From Lysobacter soyae (GTDB taxonomy: Bacteria > Pseudomonadota > Gammaproteobacteria > Xanthomonadales > Xanthomonadaceae), in NCBI RefSeq assembly GCF_019551435.1, contig NZ_CP080544.1, positions 62,001-126,000 of the forward strand: a stretch of 64,000 nucleotides of DNA, read 5' to 3'. Made by a program: the position numbers and the translations under genes. Below are positions 24,623 to 34,286 of this stretch, in pieces. The notes under the pieces are model-generated. The model ran no database searches. It saw only the letters and a list, made by a program, of their open reading frames with translations, and was not told the DNA's origin. The first letter of the stretch is position 1, and each line of letters begins with the position of its first letter.

Positions 24623-26646
24623 CTACGCGCGTCGCCCTGTGCTTGACCTTGCTGTGTTTTGCGTTCCCTAGCCTCCAAGCGGCCACACCGTTAGCACGGG
24701 CAATGCCGACGAGCCGCTGGCTTGCGACGCAACGCGCACTGCCCGTGGCACCGCAGCTACCGCGCGAAGCGTTTTATGAATCACGTGCTTTGAGCTCGGT
24801 GCGGCTTTCACCGAATGGCCGACAGGTCGCTTACTTGCGGAAGCAAGGCGAGCAGCGCAGCGCCTGGGTGCAGACTCTGGATACAGGCACCAAGCGCAAT
24901 GTGCTGGCACGCACCTCAGCCGACCAGATCCTTTGGTCGACCGACAGCGCGCGTGTGTTCTTGCGTGCCGCGAATGCCGTGGACAGCATCGGCATCAATG
25001 GCAAAGCCGGTGCGCATGTGCGATTGGGCGGCACGACACGGCGTCAATTCATGGCAGTCGATCGATCGCAGCCCGCAGCGATCCTGATCCGGGAGCGCGT
25101 GCTGAACGCGGGTCCGACAGCTTGGCGTGTGCTGCGCGTCACCGCGGATGGACGCGAGACGGTGGTTCTCAACGCGCCGTATTGGATTCAGCAAGTGGTC
25201 TTCGATACGCAAGGCCTGCTGACGGCGTTTACGTTTTTCGATAAGGGGCGCGACGGATTGATGCGTTTCGGCGCCGATCGCAAGCAGCGCGTGGTCATGC
25301 GCATGCAACCGCTGGAACGGGTCGGCATCTTGGGCGCAAGCGCAGACGGCAGTTTGTGGCTGGAAACCAATGTGAACGCGGATCTGCGCCGCGTTGAACG
25401 CATGGACGCACAAGACAAGCGCACGGTGTTGCATCAGGATCCATCCAACACAGCGGATCTCGACGAAACCGTGGTGAATCCGTTGACCGGTGAACCGGTG
25501 GCGGCCAGCTATCGCAGCGCGACGGCGGCGACTTACGGCATCGGCGCACAGCAATCCGTGGTGAGCGCAATTACAACGCACTTCAACGGCAACGATGTTG
25601 ACCTGCAAACGGGGGGCGGTCGCTGGTTGGTGTCCGAACGTGGCGCGACTTTGCGTGATGCCCGTTGGTACGTCTACGATCAGCAAACCTTCAATCGCAT
25701 CTTGGAACAAACGGAGGCATCCGACGTCGCGATTCCCGAGCGCGCGCTGGCCGCGAAAGTGCCGTGGACGTTTACCGCATCCGACGGTTTGCGTGTGCAT
25801 GGCTTTTTGTTGGTGCCCCCGGGTGTCGATGTCGCGCGTGCACCCCTGGTCGTGCAAGTGCATGGCGGACCGATCAATCATTTCCGTCCGGGCTTCGACG
25901 GCGTGGCACAGTTTTTGGTCAACCGCGGCTATGTGGTTTACCAATCCAACTTTCGTGGCTCTACCGGATTCGGTCGCGACTACACCTTTGCCTCGAACGG
26001 CGATTACGGCAACGGCCGCGTGCAACAAGACATTGTTGAAGGGACCCGCGCATTGCTCGCCCAAGGCATCGGTGACGCGGCGCGTGTCGGCATCGTCGGA
26101 CACAGCTTCGGCGGCTACTCGACCTTGGTCGGTCTCACCTTTCAGCCCGACTTGTTCAAAGTCGGTTTCGCCGGTGCGCCACCGGCCGATCTGGGCTGGA
26201 CCATGCGTTGGGAATTGGGGCATGGCTACCAAGCCGACCTGCCTGATCGTTCACTGAAAGAGACGCTGCGCGCGCTGCGGTTGGATGGCGAAGCCCCTGC
26301 CGTCTTCGATCGTTTGCATGCGCAGTCGCCGCTCAACAACGCGCAGCGTCTGCGTCGGCCCTTGTTGATCTTTGCCGGCGGTGCCGATCCGACCGTGCCC
26401 TTGCGTTCGATCACCCACTACGTCGCCAGCTTGCGGATGAAAAATCGCCCGGTGACATTGGTGGTCGATCCGGACAGCCGTCACTCGCCGGAAGCCGGCT
26501 TGGCCATGGAAGGTTATCTCTGGACGATGGAGACGCAGTTGCATGCGGTCTTGGGCGGACGCGACATCGAACCCGCCGGCGCGCGGCTCAAGACTTGGTT
26601 GAAGACGCGCATACGCAATCCGGCCTTGAAGTTCGATCTTCGCTAA
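24619..26646 (+). CDS. Exported S9 (prolyl oligopeptidase-type) peptidase
   Basis: 675 residues with a signal peptide (LCLTLLCFAFPSLQAATP, cleavage near 22). A beta-propeller-like N-terminal half (WD-type strands such as SSVRLSPNGRQVAYLRK) is followed by the alpha/beta-hydrolase catalytic domain: VVQVHGGP, GHSFGGYS (Ser496), FAGGADPTVPL (Asp near 592) and DSRHSPEAG (His near 620). It should cleave peptides in the periplasm. The start overlaps the permease stop (ATGA), so it is the last gene of the GntR-controlled operon, linking ABC transport to peptide degradation. Confidence 0.9.
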   Translation: MTTRVALCLTLLCFAFPSLQAATPLARAMPTSRWLATQRALPVAPQLPREAFYESRALSSVRLSPNGRQVAYLRKQGEQRSAWVQTLDTGTKRNVLARTSADQILWSTDSARVFLRAANAVDSIGINGKAGAHVRLGGTTRRQFMAVDRSQPAAILIRERVLNAGPTAWRVLRVTADGRETVVLNAPYWIQQVVFDTQGLLTAFTFFDKGRDGLMRFGADRKQRVVMRMQPLERVGILGASADGSLWLETNVNADLRRVERMDAQDKRTVLHQDPSNTADLDETVVNPLTGEPVAASYRSATAATYGIGAQQSVVSAITTHFNGNDVDLQTGGGRWLVSERGATLRDARWYVYDQQTFNRILEQTEASDVAIPERALAAKVPWTFTASDGLRVHGFLLVPPGVDVARAPLVVQVHGGPINHFRPGFDGVAQFLVNRGYVVYQSNFRGSTGFGRDYTFASNGDYGNGRVQQDIVEGTRALLAQGIGDAARVGIVGHSFGGYSTLVGLTFQPDLFKVGFAGAPPADLGWTMRWELGHGYQADLPDRSLKETLRALRLDGEAPAVFDRLHAQSPLNNAQRLRRPLLIFAGGADPTVPLRSITHYVASLRMKNRPVTLVVDPDSRHSPEAGLAMEGYLWTMETQLHAVLGGRDIEPAGARLKTWLKTRIRNPALKFDLR

Positions 26647-26684
26647 TCTGTTGAAGGATAGATTCCTGCGGGACGTGACTTCAG

Positions 26685-28163
26685 ATGGCAACATCCCATG
26701 CAAGTGAACTGACACAGGTTCACAATTTCATCGCCGGCGAATACGTCGCCAGCGAACGTCGCTTCAAGAAATATTCGCCGGTTACCGGCGAATGGATCGC
26801 CGACATCCATGAGGCCAGTCGGGAACAGGTGGATGCGGCGGTGCGTGCGGCACGTGATGCGCTGAACGGCCCATGGGGGCAAATGCCATTGCAGGCGCGT
26901 ATCGCCATCTTGGAAAAGGTGGTGGACGGAATTACGCGCCGGTTCGATGCGTTTCTCGCCGCGGAGTGTGCGGACACCGGCAAGCCGACGGCCTTGGCAC
27001 GCAGTCTGGATATCCCGCGCGGCGCCGCAAATTTCAAAGTGTTTGCCGACATGGTCAAAGACGTGCCTGGTGAATGCTTTGAAACCGCCACGCCCGATGG
27101 ACGCGGCGCAATCAACTACAGCGTGCGGGCACCGGTCGGTGTGGTCGGGGTGATCTGCCCGTGGAACCTGCCGCTTTTGTTGCTGACGTGGAAGGTCGGC
27201 CCGGCATTGGCCTGTGGCAACACGGTGGTGGTGAAGCCTTCCGAGGTGACGCCGCAGACCGCAGCCATGCTGGGCGAAGTCATGAACGAAGCCGGTGTGC
27301 CGCCCGGCGTATTCAACGTCGTGCATGGCTTTGGTCCGGATTCGGCCGGCGAATTTCTCACCACGCATCCGTGGGTGGACGCCATCACCTTTACCGGAGA
27401 AACGCGTACCGGCGCCGCCATCATGCAGGCCGCTGCGATCGGCGCGCGCCCGGTCAGTTTGGAAATGGGCGGCAAGAATGCCGCATTGATTTTTGCCGAC
27501 TGCGATTTTGATGCGGCGGTGGAAGGCACCCTGCGCAGTGCCTTCGCCAACAGCGGGCAAGTCTGCCTCGGTACCGAACGTGTCTATGTCGAGCGACCGA
27601 TCTTCGAGCGATTTGTCGCGGCGATGAAAACGGCGACGGAAGCCATGAGGATCGGCGCCCCTGATGAGGCCTCGACGCAGATGGGGCCGCTGGTCAGCAA
27701 GGAACACCAAGCTAAAGTGCTGTCTTATTACCAGCTTGCACGCGAGGAAGGCGCCACCGTGGTGACCGGCGGCGGCATCCCCGACATGCCGGCGGCACTC
27801 AAAGACGGCAGTTGGGTCGAGCCGACAATTTGGACCGGATTGCCCGAAGATGCGCGCGTGATCAAAGAAGAGATCTTCGGCCCTTGTTGTCACATTGCAC
27901 CGTTCGATCGCGAAGAAGACGCCATTGCCCTCGCCAACGCCACCGACTATGGATTGTCTGCCGCGATTTGGACGACCAATCTGGCGCGCGCACACCGCGT
28001 CGCGCGTCAGGTGAATGCCGGCATCGCGTGGGTGAACAGCTGGTATTTGCGCGATCTGCGAACACCCTTTGGCGGTGCCAAGCAATCGGGCATCGGTCGC
28101 GAAGGTGGCGTCCACTCGCTCGAGTTCTACACTGAGCTGAAGAACATTTGCATCAAGTTGTGA
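26685..28163 (+). CDS. 2-hydroxymuconic (or 2-aminomuconic) semialdehyde dehydrogenase
   Basis: 492 residues of the NAD-dependent aldehyde dehydrogenase superfamily, close to the DmpC/AmnC type. The NAD-binding stretch GVVGVICPWNLPLLLLTWKVGPALACGNTVVVKPSE, general base Glu260 (LEMGGKNAAL) and catalytic Cys294 (GQVCLGTERVYVE) are all present. It oxidises the ring-fission semialdehyde to 2-hydroxymuconate or 2-aminomuconate. As first gene of a six-step lower meta pathway the reaction fits; whether the substrate comes from catechol or from 3-hydroxyanthranilate (tryptophan) is undetermined because no ring-cleavage dioxygenase lies here. Confidence 0.88.
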   Translation: MATSHASELTQVHNFIAGEYVASERRFKKYSPVTGEWIADIHEASREQVDAAVRAARDALNGPWGQMPLQARIAILEKVVDGITRRFDAFLAAECADTGKPTALARSLDIPRGAANFKVFADMVKDVPGECFETATPDGRGAINYSVRAPVGVVGVICPWNLPLLLLTWKVGPALACGNTVVVKPSEVTPQTAAMLGEVMNEAGVPPGVFNVVHGFGPDSAGEFLTTHPWVDAITFTGETRTGAAIMQAAAIGARPVSLEMGGKNAALIFADCDFDAAVEGTLRSAFANSGQVCLGTERVYVERPIFERFVAAMKTATEAMRIGAPDEASTQMGPLVSKEHQAKVLSYYQLAREEGATVVTGGGIPDMPAALKDGSWVEPTIWTGLPEDARVIKEEIFGPCCHIAPFDREEDAIALANATDYGLSAAIWTTNLARAHRVARQVNAGIAWVNSWYLRDLRTPFGGAKQSGIGREGGVHSLEFYTELKNICIKL

Positions 28164-28188
28164 GATGCCCACGCATGGACCTTTTGAA

Positions 28189-28980
28189 ATGACCGTCCTT
28201 TCCACCGAAAACTTGCAGCAAATGGGTGACGAGCTGTTCGATGCCTTGAAGACATGCCGCAGCATCGAACCGCTGATCGCGCGCTACCCCGACATGGACA
28301 TTGATGCCGCCTATGCCGTGCAACAGCATTTGATGCAACGCCGTCTTGAATCAGGCGAGCGCGTGGTCGGCAAAAAAATCGGCGTCACCAGCCGCGCGGT
28401 GATGGATTTGCTCGGCGTGATGCAACCGGATTTCGGTTGGCTTACTGATCGCATGGTCTACAACGAAGGCGAATCGATTCGCGCGGACAACTTGATCCAA
28501 CCCAAGGCCGAAGGCGAAATCGCCTTCTTGTTGAAGAAGACTTTGATGGGCCCCGGCATCACGCGCGAAGACGTGATCGACGCCACTGACGGCGTCATGG
28601 CCTGTTTTGAAATCGTCGACTCGCGGATTCGTGATTGGAAAATCAGCATTGTCGATACCGTCGCCGACAACGCCTCCTGCGGTGTCTTTGTGTTGGGCGA
28701 ACGTTTGGTGGATCCGCGTGAGGTCGATCTGTTGACCTGCGGCATGGTGCTGGAAAAGAACGGTGAAATTGTCGCCACCGGGGCCGGTGCGGCCGCCATG
28801 GGTCATCCGGCAGAAGCGGTTGCCTGGCTGGCCAATACCTTGGGCGCGCGCGGCGTCGCCCTTGAAGCGGGGGAAGTGGTTCTGTCCGGTTCGCTGGGCA
28901 CGATGGTGCCGGTGGCCGCCGGGGATGCGTTGCGCGTCACTATCGGCGGGATCGGCGGTTGCAGCGTGCGGTTCGCTTAA
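28189..28980 (+). CDS. dmpE: 2-oxopent-4-enoate hydratase (MhpD/DmpE family)
   Basis: 263 residues, close to DmpE (261). Motifs of the hydratase/decarboxylase family are present: GKKIGVTSRAVMDLLGV, EGEIAFLLKKTL and FEIVDSRIRDWKISIVDTVADNASCG, where acidic residues bind the divalent metal. It adds water to 2-hydroxypenta-2,4-dienoate, giving 4-hydroxy-2-oxovalerate. Start MTVLSTENLQQMGDELFDAL matches the family; an ATG 24 nt upstream (28165), 1 nt after the dehydrogenase stop, is an alternative. It is a paralogue of the decarboxylase gene at the end of the same operon. Confidence 0.88.
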   Translation: MTVLSTENLQQMGDELFDALKTCRSIEPLIARYPDMDIDAAYAVQQHLMQRRLESGERVVGKKIGVTSRAVMDLLGVMQPDFGWLTDRMVYNEGESIRADNLIQPKAEGEIAFLLKKTLMGPGITREDVIDATDGVMACFEIVDSRIRDWKISIVDTVADNASCGVFVLGERLVDPREVDLLTCGMVLEKNGEIVATGAGAAAMGHPAEAVAWLANTLGARGVALEAGEVVLSGSLGTMVPVAAGDALRVTIGGIGGCSVRFA

Positions 28981-28989
28981 GGAAATCCG

Positions 28990-29907
28990 ATGCGTGACAA
29001 AGTGAAATGCGCCGTGATCGGCCCCGGCAATATCGGCACCGATCTGCTGGCGAAACTTCAACGCAGCGATGTGTTGGCACCGGTGTGGATGGTTGGCGTC
29101 GATCCTGCATCCGAAGGACTCCGACGCGCCGAGGCGCTTGGTTTGAAAACCACCGATCAAGGCGTCGATGGCATGGTGCCGACATTGCGCGCCGACGGCG
29201 TGCAAATTGTCTTTGATGCCACCAGCGCGTCCGCACACGCAGACAACTCGCGCAAAGTGAATGCCGAGGGTGCGCTGATGATCGATCTGACGCCTGCGGC
29301 GATCGGCCCTTATTGCATTCCACCGGTGAATTTGCAGACGCATATCGGCAGCGGGGAGATGAACGTCAACATGGTGACCTGCGGCGGACAGGCTACCATT
29401 CCGATGGTCGCGGCCATCAGTCGTGTGCAAGCCGTGCGCTATGGCGAGATTGTCGCCACGGTGTCGAGCCGTTCGGTCGGTCCCGGCACACGCAAGAACA
29501 TCGACGAATTCACCCGTACTACCGCAGGTGCCGTGGAGAAGATCGGTGGCGCGAAGCAAGGCAAAGCCATCATCGTCATCAATCCGGCCGAGCCGCCTTT
29601 GATCATGCGTGACACCGTGCATTGCCTGACCGAAGCGCTGCCGGATGAGGCGCGAATCAGGGAAAGCGTGCACGCCATGCTGGCAGAAGTGCAGCGGTAT
29701 GTGCCGGGGTTCCGCTTGGTGAACGGACCGGTTTTCGACGGCCATCGCGTCTCGTTGTTTTTGGAAGTCGAAGGCCTCGGCGACTATCTTCCGAAATACG
29801 CAGGCAACTTGGACATCATGACGGCCGCTGCCGTCCGCACCGCCGAACGGTTTGCCGAAGAGATTCTGGCCGGCCGCTTCAACCCTGCTGCGGGAGTGGC
29901 CGCATGA
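28990..29907 (+). CDS. dmpF: Acetaldehyde dehydrogenase (acylating), DmpF/MhpF type
   Basis: 305 residues, standard size. NAD fold at the N-terminus ([14 protein letters not shown]), catalytic Cys131 ([13 protein letters not shown]), and the C-terminal interface region of the aldolase complex ([33 protein letters not shown]). It converts acetaldehyde, channelled from the aldolase, with CoA and NAD to acetyl-CoA. AAGGA lies at good spacing before the ATG. Its stop overlaps the aldolase start (ATGA), which fits the obligate DmpF-DmpG complex. Confidence 0.95.
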   Translation: MRDKVKCAVIGPGNIGTDLLAKLQRSDVLAPVWMVGVDPASEGLRRAEALGLKTTDQGVDGMVPTLRADGVQIVFDATSASAHADNSRKVNAEGALMIDLTPAAIGPYCIPPVNLQTHIGSGEMNVNMVTCGGQATIPMVAAISRVQAVRYGEIVATVSSRSVGPGTRKNIDEFTRTTAGAVEKIGGAKQGKAIIVINPAEPPLIMRDTVHCLTEALPDEARIRESVHAMLAEVQRYVPGFRLVNGPVFDGHRVSLFLEVEGLGDYLPKYAGNLDIMTAAAVRTAERFAEEILAGRFNPAAGVAA

Positions 29908-30944
29908 GTAAGTCTTCCTTGGACGGTCGTCGCGTCACGCTGCATGACATGACCCTGCGTGATGGCATGCATCCGAAACGTCATCAAATGACGCTCGAAC
30001 AAATGACCACCATTGCGCAAGGCTTAGATGCGGCCGGTATGCCCCTGATCGAAGTCACGCACGGCGATGGCTTGGGCGGCAGCTCGGTCAACTACGGTTT
30101 TCCCGCCCACAGTGACGAAGCGTATTTGTCGGCCGTCATTCCGTTGATGAAGCAGGCCAAGGTGTCGGCCTTGCTCTTGCCCGGCATCGGCACCGTGGAC
30201 GATCTGCGCATGGCGCACGGATTGGGCGTGCACACCTTGCGAGTCGCCACCCACTGCACCGAAGCCGACGTCAGTGAACAACACATCGCGCTTTCGCGAA
30301 AGCTAGGTATGGACACCGTCGGCTTTCTGATGATGAGTCACATGAACAGCGCGGAGGGTTTGGTGACACAAGCGCGGCTGATGGAAAGTTATGGCGCGAA
30401 TTGCATCTACATCACCGACTCAGCGGGCTATATGTTGCCCGAAGAAGTGAAAGCCAAAATGGGCGCGGTGCGCAAAGCGCTGAACCCCGAGACCGAGTTG
30501 GGCTTTCATGGACATCACAACCTGGCCATGGGTGTGGCGAACTCCATTGCGGCGATCGAGATCGGCGCGTCGCGAATCGACGCGGCCGCGGCCGGTTTGG
30601 GCGCAGGCGCCGGTAACACGCCGATGGAAGTGCTGGTGGCCGTCTGTGATCGCATGGGCATTCATACCGGTGTCGACGTGTTCGGCATTCAAGACGTCGC
30701 CGAAGATCTGGTCGTGCCGATCATGGATTTTCCCATCCGCATTGATCGTGACGCGCTGACCCTGGGCTATGCCGGCGTGTATGGCTCGTTCCTGTTGTTC
30801 GCCAAACGCGCGGGTGAAAAATACGGCATCTCCGCGCGCGAGATTCTCGTCGAGTTGGGTCGCCGCGGCTGCGTCGGCGGGCAAGAAGACATGATTGAAG
30901 ACACTGCGTTGACGCTACTGAAGCAGCGTTCCGCTAAAGATTGA
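29904..30944 (+). CDS. dmpG: 4-hydroxy-2-oxovalerate aldolase DmpG
   Basis: 346 residues. TIM-barrel aldolase of the HMGL-like family: TLRDGMH (Asp20 metal ligand), [13 protein letters not shown] and [14 protein letters not shown] (two His metal ligands), then the C-terminal DmpG communication domain that docks on the dehydrogenase. It splits 4-hydroxy-2-oxovalerate into pyruvate and acetaldehyde. Start overlaps the dmpF stop. A 13-nt gap separates it from the next gene. Confidence 0.95.
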   Translation: MSKSSLDGRRVTLHDMTLRDGMHPKRHQMTLEQMTTIAQGLDAAGMPLIEVTHGDGLGGSSVNYGFPAHSDEAYLSAVIPLMKQAKVSALLLPGIGTVDDLRMAHGLGVHTLRVATHCTEADVSEQHIALSRKLGMDTVGFLMMSHMNSAEGLVTQARLMESYGANCIYITDSAGYMLPEEVKAKMGAVRKALNPETELGFHGHHNLAMGVANSIAAIEIGASRIDAAAAGLGAGAGNTPMEVLVAVCDRMGIHTGVDVFGIQDVAEDLVVPIMDFPIRIDRDALTLGYAGVYGSFLLFAKRAGEKYGISAREILVELGRRGCVGGQEDMIEDTALTLLKQRSAKD

Positions 30945-30957
30945 AGAGGTTTCAGAG

Positions 30958-31746
30958 ATGGCGTTGAGCCAAGCACAGATCGAACAACTCGCCGCGCATT
31001 TGCACGCCTGCCAGATCGCGAATCGCGATACGCACAAGGTGACGGATGATCATCCCGAGATGTCTTGGGAGGACGCTTATGCGGTGCAGGAGCACATTCA
31101 AGCCATCCAGCTGGCCGGCGGCGCACGCGTGATCGGCTACAAAGCCGGCCTGACCTCGCACGCCAAAATGAAACAAATGGGCGTGACCGATCCCGTGTTC
31201 GGATTCTTGTCGGATGCTTACCGGGTGGACGATGCCGCAGCCATCCGGATCGCCGATCTCATCCATCCGAAGGTCGAACCGGAAATCGCTTTCGTCACTC
31301 GCGAAACGCTGTCAGGACCCGGTTGCCATATCGGCAGCGTGCTCGCCGCCAGTGACGTGGTCATGCCGGGGCTCGAGGTGATCGACAGTCGTTATCGGGA
31401 TTTCAAATTTGATTTGAAGAGCGTGGTGGCCGACAACACCTCGGCCGCGCGATTCGTGCTCGGCAAGCAAGCGGTCGATGCGCGCAAGCTGGATCTGCGT
31501 ACCGTCGGCGTGGTGTTTGAAAAGAATGACGCGCCCATCGCATTTGCAGCCGGCGCAGCGGTGTTGGGTCATCCCGCAGCCGCAGTGGCGCTGCTCGTCA
31601 ACCATTTGGGTCGCCGGGGTCAAAGTCTGCCTGCGGGCAGCATCGTGTTGTCGGGGGGAATTACCGAGGCCGTCCCGGTGGCGGCCGGCGACACGATCCG
31701 ATTGCGGGTGCAGGGCATGGGTGAGGTGTCGGCGCGGTTCGTCTGA
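30958..31746 (+). CDS. dmpH: 4-oxalocrotonate (2-oxo-3-hexenedioate) decarboxylase
   Basis: 262 residues, the DmpH length. Shares the metal-binding fold with the hydratase: GYKAGLTSHAKMKQMG, HPKVEPEIAFVTRETL and GLEVIDSRYRDFKFDLKSVVADNTSAARFVLG. Together the DmpE and DmpH enzymes normally form a complex. It removes CO2 from 2-oxo-3-hexenedioate to give 2-hydroxypenta-2,4-dienoate. GAGG is found 11 to 14 nt before the ATG. It ends the operon; the convergent glycosyltransferase gene stops 19 nt further on. No tautomerase gene (needed by the classic route) is in the cluster. Confidence 0.87.
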   Translation: MALSQAQIEQLAAHLHACQIANRDTHKVTDDHPEMSWEDAYAVQEHIQAIQLAGGARVIGYKAGLTSHAKMKQMGVTDPVFGFLSDAYRVDDAAAIRIADLIHPKVEPEIAFVTRETLSGPGCHIGSVLAASDVVMPGLEVIDSRYRDFKFDLKSVVADNTSAARFVLGKQAVDARKLDLRTVGVVFEKNDAPIAFAAGAAVLGHPAAAVALLVNHLGRRGQSLPAGSIVLSGGITEAVPVAAGDTIRLRVQGMGEVSARFV

Positions 31747-31765
31747 GGCAGCGCGCCGCTTCAAC

Positions 31766-33166
31766 TCAGTTTTCGCTCCAGCTACCGCTGCGTTTCATGA
31801 CGCCCCATTGGTGTTGGCGACCACTCGCCCATTGCCACAAACCACGGCAACGCCAGAACAGGGTCAGCTGCCGGTAGCCGAAGTTTTCGACCACAGCCAT
31901 GGCGAACAAGGCGAGCAAATCGCGATTACGCTGATACACCCGGAATGACAAAGTCTCGAGCAGCAAGGCGTTCACCGACAACAAGATTCCCAAACCGAGC
32001 GAGACCAGCAGGAACAGGACGAAGGCGAACGGATTGATCTCGCCAAGCAGGAAGCCAATCGCCATGCCGAGATAGCCGATCAGTTCAATCAAAGGCCCCA
32101 ACCATTCAAACAAAGCCATGAAAGGCCAGGCTAGCCATGCCGCCGCACCGCCGCGCAAACCGAATCGCCACGGTGCGTGCATGGTCAGGCTTTCACTCAA
32201 ACCGCGTTGCCATCGACTGCGTTGACGACCCAAAGTGCGTAGATCCTCCGGACATTCCGTCCAGCAAATCGGATCCGGCACGTAGGTGATGCGATACGGC
32301 AATCGCCGCCGTCGATGCCATTGATGCAAGCGCACCACCAGCTCCATGTCTTCGCCAACGGTATCGGTGCGATAGCCGCCGACGGCTTCGACTTTGCGCC
32401 GGTCGAAGACACCGAACGCACCCGAAATGATCAACACGCCGTTCAATGGCGACCAACCCAAACGCCCGAACAGAAAGGCGCGGAGATATTCGACGATCTG
32501 CAACCGCGCCAACAAACTTTTGGGCAATCCGGCGCGCATGAGAAAACCGCCGCGCACTTGCGATCCGTTGGCGATGCGCACAGTACCACCGGCGGCCACC
32601 GTTCGCGGATCATCCACGAAGGGTTGCACCACGCGCAGCAGACTGTCGCGCTGCAAGATGGAATCGGCATCCACCGCGCAGAACAATTCATGTCGCGCGA
32701 GATTGATCCCGACATTCAAGGCATCGGCTTTGCCGCCGTTTTCTTTGTCGACGACGCGCAAGTTGGCGTAGGTACGCGAGCGGTAAACGGCGCGAATCGG
32801 TTTGTGGTCCACCACCCTGCGCACGATCACGGCTTCGGGCTCCAGATCGAACTCGGCCATCAGTGCCGACAGGGTGCCGTCTTTTGAACCGTCGTTGATG
32901 ACCAACACTTCGAACTCCGGATATTGCAGCTGCAACATCGAGCGCACCGATGCCCGGATCGTTGCTTCTTCGTTGTAGCCGGGCACCAGCAACGAAATCG
33001 CCGGCTCCACGTTCAAGTACGGGGTATCTTCCCCATAGTCAGCGCGCTTGCGCATGTGGTTGCGGATGGTTAGCAACGCAGACACATTGAGCAGCATGTA
33101 ACCCAAATTCAGGGCCAGGAAGTACACCAGCACGAAGGTCTGGAATAGGTCGAACGCCGTGCTCAT
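31766..33166 (-). CDS. Processive GT2 glycosyltransferase, membrane polysaccharide synthase type
   Basis: 466 residues. One N-terminal TM helix (about 10-33), a cytosolic GT-A domain with LVPGYNEE (62-68), VINDGSKDG (Asp92), AVDADS (Asp166/168), a GED (271-273) acceptor/catalytic Asp and RQRSRW (Gln315-Trp319, the QXXRW motif of processive synthases), then about three to four C-terminal helices. It resembles IcaA/PgaC and BcsA-like enzymes and E. coli YaiP. It would polymerise and push out a sugar chain; the sugar is unknown. No PilZ domain is attached. It overlaps the HEAT-repeat gene by 4 nt and is the last gene of the sensor cassette. Confidence 0.9.
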   Translation of the reverse strand: MSTAFDLFQTFVLVYFLALNLGYMLLNVSALLTIRNHMRKRADYGEDTPYLNVEPAISLLVPGYNEEATIRASVRSMLQLQYPEFEVLVINDGSKDGTLSALMAEFDLEPEAVIVRRVVDHKPIRAVYRSRTYANLRVVDKENGGKADALNVGINLARHELFCAVDADSILQRDSLLRVVQPFVDDPRTVAAGGTVRIANGSQVRGGFLMRAGLPKSLLARLQIVEYLRAFLFGRLGWSPLNGVLIISGAFGVFDRRKVEAVGGYRTDTVGEDMELVVRLHQWHRRRRLPYRITYVPDPICWTECPEDLRTLGRQRSRWQRGLSESLTMHAPWRFGLRGGAAAWLAWPFMALFEWLGPLIELIGYLGMAIGFLLGEINPFAFVLFLLVSLGLGILLSVNALLLETLSFRVYQRNRDLLALFAMAVVENFGYRQLTLFWRCRGLWQWASGRQHQWGVMKRSGSWSEN

Positions 33167-34278
33167 GCCGACACGCCTGCGTCGGGTAAGTGGCGCGCGG
33201 TCAGTGCGCGCATGAGTTGGTCACGCCCGTACGGATCTTCGATGCGGGCAAGCAGCGCGTCACCCGCGGCCGTCGTCATGCCGGGCAGCGCGGCAATGAC
33301 ATCGGCGGCGTCATGGCGGATGGCAAAGACGCGATCGAGCAATGCCACCAGAAAATGCGCCGTGTCTTCGCGTCGCACCTGACGACGCAGCCCGCGCAGC
33401 GCCGCCAAGCGCAAATTCTCATCGTCATGATGCAAATAGTTGACGAGGTTCGAATGGTCGCGCGGATCCGCCAGCTCCCCCAGCACCTGTAACGCACCGA
33501 GCTGGAGCGGACGCGGGCGGTCTTGCTGCAGTACACCGTGCGCCCAAGTCTGCAAGGCGCGTGGTTCGGCGAACGGCAGCAAGACGGCCAACGTGGACGC
33601 TTGTTGCGGCGTTGCCGACGCCAGCGTCGACAACAACACCGGCGTGCAGGCCTCGACACCGGCGGATTGACACAAGTCGGCCAGATGGCGCGGACTCCAG
33701 TCGTCGCGTGACAAACCGATCTCGAGTGCAAAGGCCAAACCGCGACGGGGCGCCATCGACATCAGCGCGTGTGCGGCCGCCAATCCGACGTAGCGGTTGC
33801 GATGCCGGCACAAAGGTGCCACGCGCGACCACGCCGCCGCGTCACCCAGATGGCGCAATGTCTCCAAAGCCACCAGCCGCTGGCGAACGCTGAGTCCGCG
33901 CAGCAATCGCATGGCGTGTTTGTCCATGCCGGTGCGTTGCAACAAAGCGTTCAAGTGCTCACGGCTCTGTCCGCGTAAGGGTCGTTGCATCCGGTTCCAC
34001 AACATCAACCACCACAGGCGTTCCCGTGCACGCAGCGGTGCGCGGACATCCGGCACTTCGCCGCCGATGCTGGCCTGCGCCATCGGCGTCCGCCATGCAG
34101 TGTTGAACTTCAGCCGCCGGCGTCGCGTGCGACGGGCGCGTGCCGAGAACATCAACACGTACACCATGGTCAGCAATGTGAGCGTGGTGACGATCACAAC
34201 CACCCAAGCGGTGGCGTTCAACAACGGGTGCTCCGGCCCCCAGCCGGCTCGCGCCATCCCGCGCAGGATCCAATCCAC
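33163..34278 (-). CDS. Membrane-anchored HEAT-repeat protein
   Basis: About 371 residues. One TM segment near the N-terminus (LLNATAWVVVIVTTLTLLTMVYVLMF), a basic stretch (ARRTRRRRLKF), then helical repeats: ALETLRHLGDAAAWSRVAPLCRHRNRYVGLAAAHALM, LGALQVLGELADPRDHSNLVNYLHHDDENLRLAALRGLRRQV and others, typical HEAT repeats facing the cytosol. No catalytic motif. It probably acts as a scaffold linking the glycosyltransferase, whose start it overlaps, to a regulator. I start at GTG 34278, 8 nt after the YaiO stop; ATG 34257 is a second option, and an in-frame ATG at 34377 would lie deep in the YaiO gene. Confidence 0.75.
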   Translation of the reverse strand: MDWILRGMARAGWGPEHPLLNATAWVVVIVTTLTLLTMVYVLMFSARARRTRRRRLKFNTAWRTPMAQASIGGEVPDVRAPLRARERLWWLMLWNRMQRPLRGQSREHLNALLQRTGMDKHAMRLLRGLSVRQRLVALETLRHLGDAAAWSRVAPLCRHRNRYVGLAAAHALMSMAPRRGLAFALEIGLSRDDWSPRHLADLCQSAGVEACTPVLLSTLASATPQQASTLAVLLPFAEPRALQTWAHGVLQQDRPRPLQLGALQVLGELADPRDHSNLVNYLHHDDENLRLAALRGLRRQVRREDTAHFLVALLDRVFAIRHDAADVIAALPGMTTAAGDALLARIEDPYGRDQLMRALTARHLPDAGVSA

Positions 34279-34286
34279 GAGGGCGC

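Noticed and set aside
26643-28265. Minus-strand open frame of 540 codons over the semialdehyde dehydrogenase gene
   Set aside because: Complement of a protein with intact catalytic residues; no domain seen in the antisense product.
28351-29745. Minus-strand open frame of 464 codons across the hydratase and acetaldehyde dehydrogenase genes
   Set aside because: Antisense to two conserved enzymes, no recognisable motif, His/Asp-rich composition as in other shadow frames.
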